NCBI GenBank assembly: GCA_034505795.1
Contig: JAPDQM010000021.1
Coordinates: forward strand, 1 to 46,794
Origin: Thermofontimicrobium_A sp034505795
GTDB lineage: Bacteria; Zhuqueibacterota; Zhuqueibacteria; Thermofontimicrobiales; Thermofontimicrobiaceae
Direction of reading: 5' to 3'
Length of the DNA stretch: 46,794 nt
In this document: piece after piece, positions 42,461 through 46,794 of the stretch
Numbering within the stretch: the first letter of the stretch is position 1
Layout of the letters: each line of letters starts with the position of its first letter
Translations under genes and position numbers: made by a program
Notes under the pieces: generated by a model
What the model saw: the letters and a program-made list of their open reading frames with translations, nothing else
Database searches by the model: none
Told to the model about the DNA's origin: nothing

Positions 42461-45079
42461 ATGATGAAAGAAGCCGTCGGAATAGCCATCAACGGTCGTG
42501 AAGTTAAAATTGCCCATCTTTACCGCGATAAGAATCGCCTGGGGGTCGATTTTCTGGAGACCGCCATCCTGGCCCATGACATGGATTATGAAATCAATAA
42601 AAAAGTGGAAGAGACTGCTGAGGCCGCATTAGCGCAAAACGATGAAGATATTTTTGCCAGCAAAACGCCATACGAGGGTCATGCTGCAGCAGAGAAAGAA
42701 TCCAACCTCAAAGAGAATATCGATGTCATCTATTCGCTGGTGCGGAAGTTTGCCAGTCGTCGCATCCGAGTGGCTTTCAATGCTCCGCCCTATCGTGTCA
42801 ATTATCAGGATCTGGACACGCATCTGGACTATGATAAGAAGGTGTTCCGCGGTTCCCTGAAGAAAAAGATCGATCAGTGGAAAAAAGGGTTCAATGAACT
42901 GGATAATGTTTCGGTGATTGCACGAAAGGACGGCACGCTGTGCAATGTCTCCTGCGAGATCAAACAACCACCAATTATCGATATCCTGGAACAACTCAAT
43001 ACATTTTTCAAAGGGAATCTGTTTCTAAATCTCATGGATCCCAATGAGATTGCATTGGTCAACCTGGCCAAAACCAGCTATGATTTTCGCGACGCGAACG
43101 TAATCACGGTGATTATCGAAATCGAAACGGAATTCAGCCGACTGATTTTCATGCGTGGCGAAGATCTACTAACCGTTTCCCCCATCATTCCGGAGAATTT
43201 CAACCCCGACATTTTTGATATTATCTACAGCAAAATCATTTATGAGTTGGATAACCTCAATCTGACCGAAATCAATAATATTTTGTTGGCGGGAAAAGCG
43301 AGCACTAATGCTGCGAAAAGCTTTTTCGAGAAAAAATTTAAAACTGTTCGCGTCGGGTTCGTCGTCTCCCAGCCGCTAGCCGAAAATCTCTCCACTCAGT
43401 TTGCTCGCGAAGACCTGTCCGAGTACGCCATCCCCATATCATTGGCCTGGAAGGCGGTCGCGCAAAAGGATAGCCCCTTTATTCCGACCAATTTGCTGCC
43501 CGCGCAAATTATCGATCGCCAGAAAATGTTAACCCTGGATTCCGCCGGCTATCTGATCCTGGTGTTATTGGGCCTCTCAGCATTCATTTTGACCTGGAAG
43601 ATCACCGCCAAAAACATCGAGGTGCATCAATTGCGCAATACCAACAGATCACTGACCGAACGAATTGCCAGCAGCGAAGGGACAGTCAAACGGGTGCAGG
43701 ACCTGGAAGAGCAAATCAACAAGCTAACCAAACGCATCATTCTCTCTGATAGTTTGAGTTATGGATCGGATCGATTGTTGACCTTTCTGGAGTTGTTGAA
43801 CCAAACGGTATTGAGCACCAAATCGGTCTGGATCGACGAAATCCAGAGCACCACCAATGGCATTAACCTCAAAGGAGTAGCGCTCAAGCGAAAATCGGTG
43901 CCGGAGCTATCAGAAGCGTTGGGCGTAGCGCGCATCCGCAAGCTCACCCGTTTCGAAATTGGCGGCACCAAAGCCTTTGCTTTCGAGATGGAAGTGGATT
44001 GGAAAAATCAGCCATTTCGACCCAATTCCATTCAGCCATCTACACCCGGAATGTTGCCGCCAGTGCCACCCAACGAGGTCAAACCGAATCTGGTGACCAA
44101 TACGATCACCGATGGCAATCGTACCATCACTGCCACCCAGGAAGTCGTTGGCGAGGGAAGTGGGATGCCGACGAATTATCCTGCCCAGTCGATGACCACA
44201 ATCCGTTCTGAGAAATCGCGTCTTATCGAACAGGAAACCGCTAAGCTATTGGCCGAAATCGAACGGATGAAAAGCGAACAGGCCACTCAATCCGAGCCTC
44301 GCCATCGCCCTGAGAGCAATGCCGGTGTTGCATCAGAGGCTGTTGCCGATGGCGCAATGAGAGGTTACCCTGCACAGCCTTCGAGCTCACCTGAACCAAC
44401 CGTCGCTGCAGTAGGCCAATTCACCATCAAAATCAGTGCGCATGCCAATAAGCTCACCGCAGCTAAAGAAGTTCAGAAGTTGCATCGCCTGGGCATCGAA
44501 ACTTATATTACCCGATTCGCCAACTCCAGTCCTGAAATTCCTTATTGGGTTTGCTGTGGTCGTTTTTCGAGTTATGCCGAAGCCCAACAAGAATTGCAGC
44601 GGCTGCAAAAAGTCGTTCCTGGCAGTCATTCCATCATCGAATCGAATACTGGCTTACCATTGGATGCCACGTCATCCGCTTCCCGAGCCGAAAGAATCGA
44701 ACGCGCCATCGAAAACCATGACTACCAGAACATAAAACAGGCCAATCAAATTTTGGCACCAGCCGAGGCGGGTCCTGCTGATGCGAGCATCAGCCATCCA
44801 GCCCCGAACAGCGACACAGCCACTGCTATGGGACGCGAATGGTATACCATCGGCATCAATGCTCATGCCACCCGGTTGACCGCACAGAAGGAAGTGGAAT
44901 CTCTTCGTTCAAAAGGTCATGACGCGTTTATGGCCCAACCTCCAGATGCCAGCTCGGATGTGCCGTACTGGGTGTGTCTGGGCAGATACCATTCCCAACA
45001 AACAGCCATTGCCCGGTTAAACCTATTACGAAAATCACGACCGGGAAATTATAAAATCATTGCCATGCACAACGACTAA
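42461..45079 (+). CDS. PilM-PilN-SPOR-SPOR fusion protein
   Basis: An 872-residue protein in one frame. Residues 1-330 resemble PilM/GspL, an actin-fold cytosolic part (AVGIAINGREVKIAHL, then a second half with VNLAKTSYDF and NNILLAGKAS). A membrane helix at about 362-380 (YLILVLLGLSAFILTWKI) and a coiled coil with LTKRIILSDSLSYGSDRLLTFLELLNQ correspond to PilN. A proline-rich linker follows, then two SPOR-like domains at about 651-728 and 790-870 (IKISAHANKLTAAKEVQKL; IGINAHATRLTAQKEVESL, each ending YWVC..GR). SPOR domains bind denuded peptidoglycan. It would link the motor side to the cell wall. Confidence 0.8.
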   Translation: MMKEAVGIAINGREVKIAHLYRDKNRLGVDFLETAILAHDMDYEINKKVEETAEAALAQNDEDIFASKTPYEGHAAAEKESNLKENIDVIYSLVRKFASRRIRVAFNAPPYRVNYQDLDTHLDYDKKVFRGSLKKKIDQWKKGFNELDNVSVIARKDGTLCNVSCEIKQPPIIDILEQLNTFFKGNLFLNLMDPNEIALVNLAKTSYDFRDANVITVIIEIETEFSRLIFMRGEDLLTVSPIIPENFNPDIFDIIYSKIIYELDNLNLTEINNILLAGKASTNAAKSFFEKKFKTVRVGFVVSQPLAENLSTQFAREDLSEYAIPISLAWKAVAQKDSPFIPTNLLPAQIIDRQKMLTLDSAGYLILVLLGLSAFILTWKITAKNIEVHQLRNTNRSLTERIASSEGTVKRVQDLEEQINKLTKRIILSDSLSYGSDRLLTFLELLNQTVLSTKSVWIDEIQSTTNGINLKGVALKRKSVPELSEALGVARIRKLTRFEIGGTKAFAFEMEVDWKNQPFRPNSIQPSTPGMLPPVPPNEVKPNLVTNTITDGNRTITATQEVVGEGSGMPTNYPAQSMTTIRSEKSRLIEQETAKLLAEIERMKSEQATQSEPRHRPESNAGVASEAVADGAMRGYPAQPSSSPEPTVAAVGQFTIKISAHANKLTAAKEVQKLHRLGIETYITRFANSSPEIPYWVCCGRFSSYAEAQQELQRLQKVVPGSHSIIESNTGLPLDATSSASRAERIERAIENHDYQNIKQANQILAPAEAGPADASISHPAPNSDTATAMGREWYTIGINAHATRLTAQKEVESLRSKGHDAFMAQPPDASSDVPYWVCLGRYHSQQTAIARLNLLRKSRPGNYKIIAMHND

Positions 45080-46079
45080 CAGAGGCTCAAACGAGATCTG
45101 GAATTTAAAAAAGTCGATTTTTGAACAGATAGGCAAGCCGATTCATCAAATTGAGATTGAAAACATGTATGCCAAAAGAAATAGGATCACCATCGGAGTG
45201 CTCTGGCTGCTGTTAATGGCCATCGGCGGCTATTGGTACTCGCGTGAAATTAAACTGATCAAGGACCTGAAAGCGAAAAACATCGAGTTGTCCAAGCAAT
45301 TGGATGGTTCCATGGAAATTGTACAGGCACTGAACGCAGTGGAAACGCAGTACCAAACGCTCAAAATGAAATGGGAACAGTCGCCCAAAAAAATCATCAT
45401 GGCCGATGAACCGACCTTTTCACTCAATTACATCAATTGGTTGGTGAACAATTTCAATATTCCATTGGACTTCGATTTCGAGCTCAGTCATGTTTCGGAG
45501 GACGGAGACATCACCAATTTCGCCTTTCTGTTCACCGGCGAAGGGAGTTATTACGACCTCTATCGCTTCATCTGGCTGTTGAGCGAAAATCCGCTCCTCT
45601 ATCAGGTGGAGACGTTCAACATTCGGCTGGCAGACAATTCCTCATCGCTGCTTGAATTTGTCCTGCGTATTAAAGGCTTCGCACTGAAGCAAGAACTGGA
45701 TTCCGGCTATCAGTTCAGTTTCGATAATGTCAAGCCGTATGTCGAGCGAGTATCCTTTCATGATGCCTTCAAGCCACTGACCGGTTCGCAGCGGCCCCGA
45801 CCAGTAGCCGATATGTTCAAGCGAGAGGCGGCCAGTGTTGCGCCACAGATCGAAGAGAAAGGCCTGTTGAACATTATGCAGTGCGAACTGCAGGCATTGA
45901 CCCATGACCGCATTTATATCAGAGACAACCAGGGGAAATTGGTTACCTTAAGAATCGGGGATCGAGTGCGGTCTGGCAGCCTAACCAGTATCAATCGCAA
46001 AAAGAGTGAGGCAGAATTTACGATTACATCAGACGGGGGGACCAAAACAGTCATTTTAGGATTGGGTTATCGAAAATAG
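45060..46079 (+). CDS. PilO-like alignment protein with PilP-like C-terminus
   Basis: A 339-residue (or 304 from ATG 45165) inner-membrane protein. A single helix (IGVLWLLLMAIGGYWY, near residue 45-60) is followed by a coiled coil and a PilO-type periplasmic domain (LNYINWLVNNFNIPLDF, YYDLYRFIWLLSENPLLYQVETFNI). The last 75 residues (MQCELQALTHDRIYIRDNQGKLVTLRIGDRVRSG) resemble PilP, which contacts the secretin. ATG 45060 overlaps the previous gene by 20 bp and gives a plausible N-terminus (KKSIFEQIGKPIHQI). It aligns the platform with the outer-membrane channel. Confidence 0.75.
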   Translation: MPCTTTNRGSNEIWNLKKSIFEQIGKPIHQIEIENMYAKRNRITIGVLWLLLMAIGGYWYSREIKLIKDLKAKNIELSKQLDGSMEIVQALNAVETQYQTLKMKWEQSPKKIIMADEPTFSLNYINWLVNNFNIPLDFDFELSHVSEDGDITNFAFLFTGEGSYYDLYRFIWLLSENPLLYQVETFNIRLADNSSSLLEFVLRIKGFALKQELDSGYQFSFDNVKPYVERVSFHDAFKPLTGSQRPRPVADMFKREAASVAPQIEEKGLLNIMQCELQALTHDRIYIRDNQGKLVTLRIGDRVRSGSLTSINRKKSEAEFTITSDGGTKTVILGLGYRK

Positions 46080-46080
46080 G

Positions 46081-46794
46081 ATGGGTGTGTGTATGAACGA
46101 CAATAGCAATTGGCCCCAACAAGCATCACTTGGGCGCAGTTGGTGTTTCGCATTGTTGCTGTTCTGGCTGCTGCCGATAGTGGCTCTGGCGCAGGAAGAT
46201 GAAACTCCACGGGATTATGATCCCGAAGAATTTATCTCATTGAGTAAAGATTTGACCATCGACGCTGCGCTGGAGATCATCAACCAACTGAGCACCAAAT
46301 ATGAAGGCCGCATGATCCTCGATCCTAAGGATCGCAAAAATAAAATCGGCGTGGATGTGGATCACATGCATTGGAAACGAGCGCTGGAATATATCCTGAA
46401 ATCCAACCTGCTCAAATATATCGCACATCCCCGGCATTATGAAATCACCGAAATGGTGGAACCAAAAGAAAAAGCGGTGGCCGAGGGCCAGCTTTCATTT
46501 GGTTCTCGGGAAGTGGAGATCAAAGCCATTTTTTTCGAAGCCGATCAGCAGACGCTGGCCGAAATGGGCATCGACTGGAGCACATTAAGAAACGGCACGG
46601 TTCAGGTACGGGCGGATCTGACGGGTAGCAGCAACATGGCCGACCAGATTTTTGCCATTACCGGTGGTTACCAGAACCAAACCTGGCGCGTCTTTGCGTT
46701 GATCAAAGCATTTCAATCGCTCAATAAGGGGCAAGTCATTGCCACCCCTCAGGTGCGGATTCTGGAAGGTGAGGAAGGGAAAATCAAAGTGGGC
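46081..46794 (+). CDS. Secretin (PilQ/GspD family), 3' end outside the window
   Basis: The first 238 codons of a secretin, one base after the PilO/P stop. A signal peptide follows the start (CFALLLFWLLPIVALAQ); ATG 46093 is an alternative. The early domain (LTIDAALEIINQLSTKYEGRMIL...WKRALEYILKSNLLKYIAHP) is an STN/N0-like fold. The segment VEIKAIFFEADQQTLAEMGIDWS and LNKGQVIATPQVRILEGEEGKI are the conserved start of the secretin channel domain. It would form the outer-membrane pore of the pilus or secretion system. The frame is open to the right edge. Confidence 0.9.
   Translation, partial: MGVCMNDNSNWPQQASLGRSWCFALLLFWLLPIVALAQEDETPRDYDPEEFISLSKDLTIDAALEIINQLSTKYEGRMILDPKDRKNKIGVDVDHMHWKRALEYILKSNLLKYIAHPRHYEITEMVEPKEKAVAEGQLSFGSREVEIKAIFFEADQQTLAEMGIDWSTLRNGTVQVRADLTGSSNMADQIFAITGGYQNQTWRVFALIKAFQSLNKGQVIATPQVRILEGEEGKIKVG

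Overview
The window reads as part of a chromosome from a Gram-negative, probably anaerobic or facultative bacterium. The Gram-negative call rests on a secretin at the right edge. A selenocysteine formate dehydrogenase, tandem hybrid sensor kinases and the overall gene style suggest an FCB-group or KSB1/Calditrichota-like lineage, but that placement is inference: there is no rRNA or other marker here. No tRNA, rRNA, CRISPR array or complete insertion sequence was seen.

Left part (1-11.7 kb, mostly + strand): the 3' part of an ATP-type PEP carboxykinase gene. Next to it is a BrnT-like toxin with its antitoxin, inserted between the real pckA tail and a decayed second copy of that tail. A second addiction-type pair (antitoxin-family protein plus DUF2283), a small membrane protein, a PAP2 phosphatase and an M29-like metalloprotein follow. 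A degenerate octanucleotide tract precedes a tight arginine cluster argJ-argC-argB-argD-short NAGS, which covers glutamate to N-acetylornithine and on to ornithine.

Middle part (11.9-29.9 kb, - strand): a formate oxidation module. fdhA is a single selenoprotein gene interrupted by an in-frame UGA with a recognisable SECIS hairpin. Downstream come an OFA-type MFS carrier, a ferritin-like diiron protein, a one-heme periplasmic protein, a beta-carbonic anhydrase, nuoE, nuoF and a receiver protein, ending at a strong terminator. FdhA, NuoE and NuoF would form an NAD-linked formate dehydrogenase; the carrier could move formate and the carbonic anhydrase could equilibrate the CO2. Upstream of fdhA lies a dense array of two-component proteins: receiver-first kinases, a double receiver, an NtrC-type activator, a Cache-HAMP kinase and lone receivers.

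Right part (30.4-46.8 kb, + strand): a PilS/PilR-like kinase and sigma-54 activator, a lone receiver, then a type IV pilus/type II secretion-like machine: major pilin with its own terminator, PilC/GspF platform, PilB/GspE ATPase, three pilin-like proteins, a PilT-like ATPase, a PilM-PilN-SPOR-SPOR fusion, a PilO protein with a PilP-like tail, and the start of a secretin. The pilin-like proteins lack the usual prepilin leader and Glu5, and several begin Met-Gly followed at once by a hydrophobic helix.

Non-coding structure is rich: two copies of a MITE-like palindromic repeat, one flanked by an 11-bp direct repeat; a neighbouring nested palindrome; a 128-bp palindrome between pilus genes; and several intrinsic terminators.
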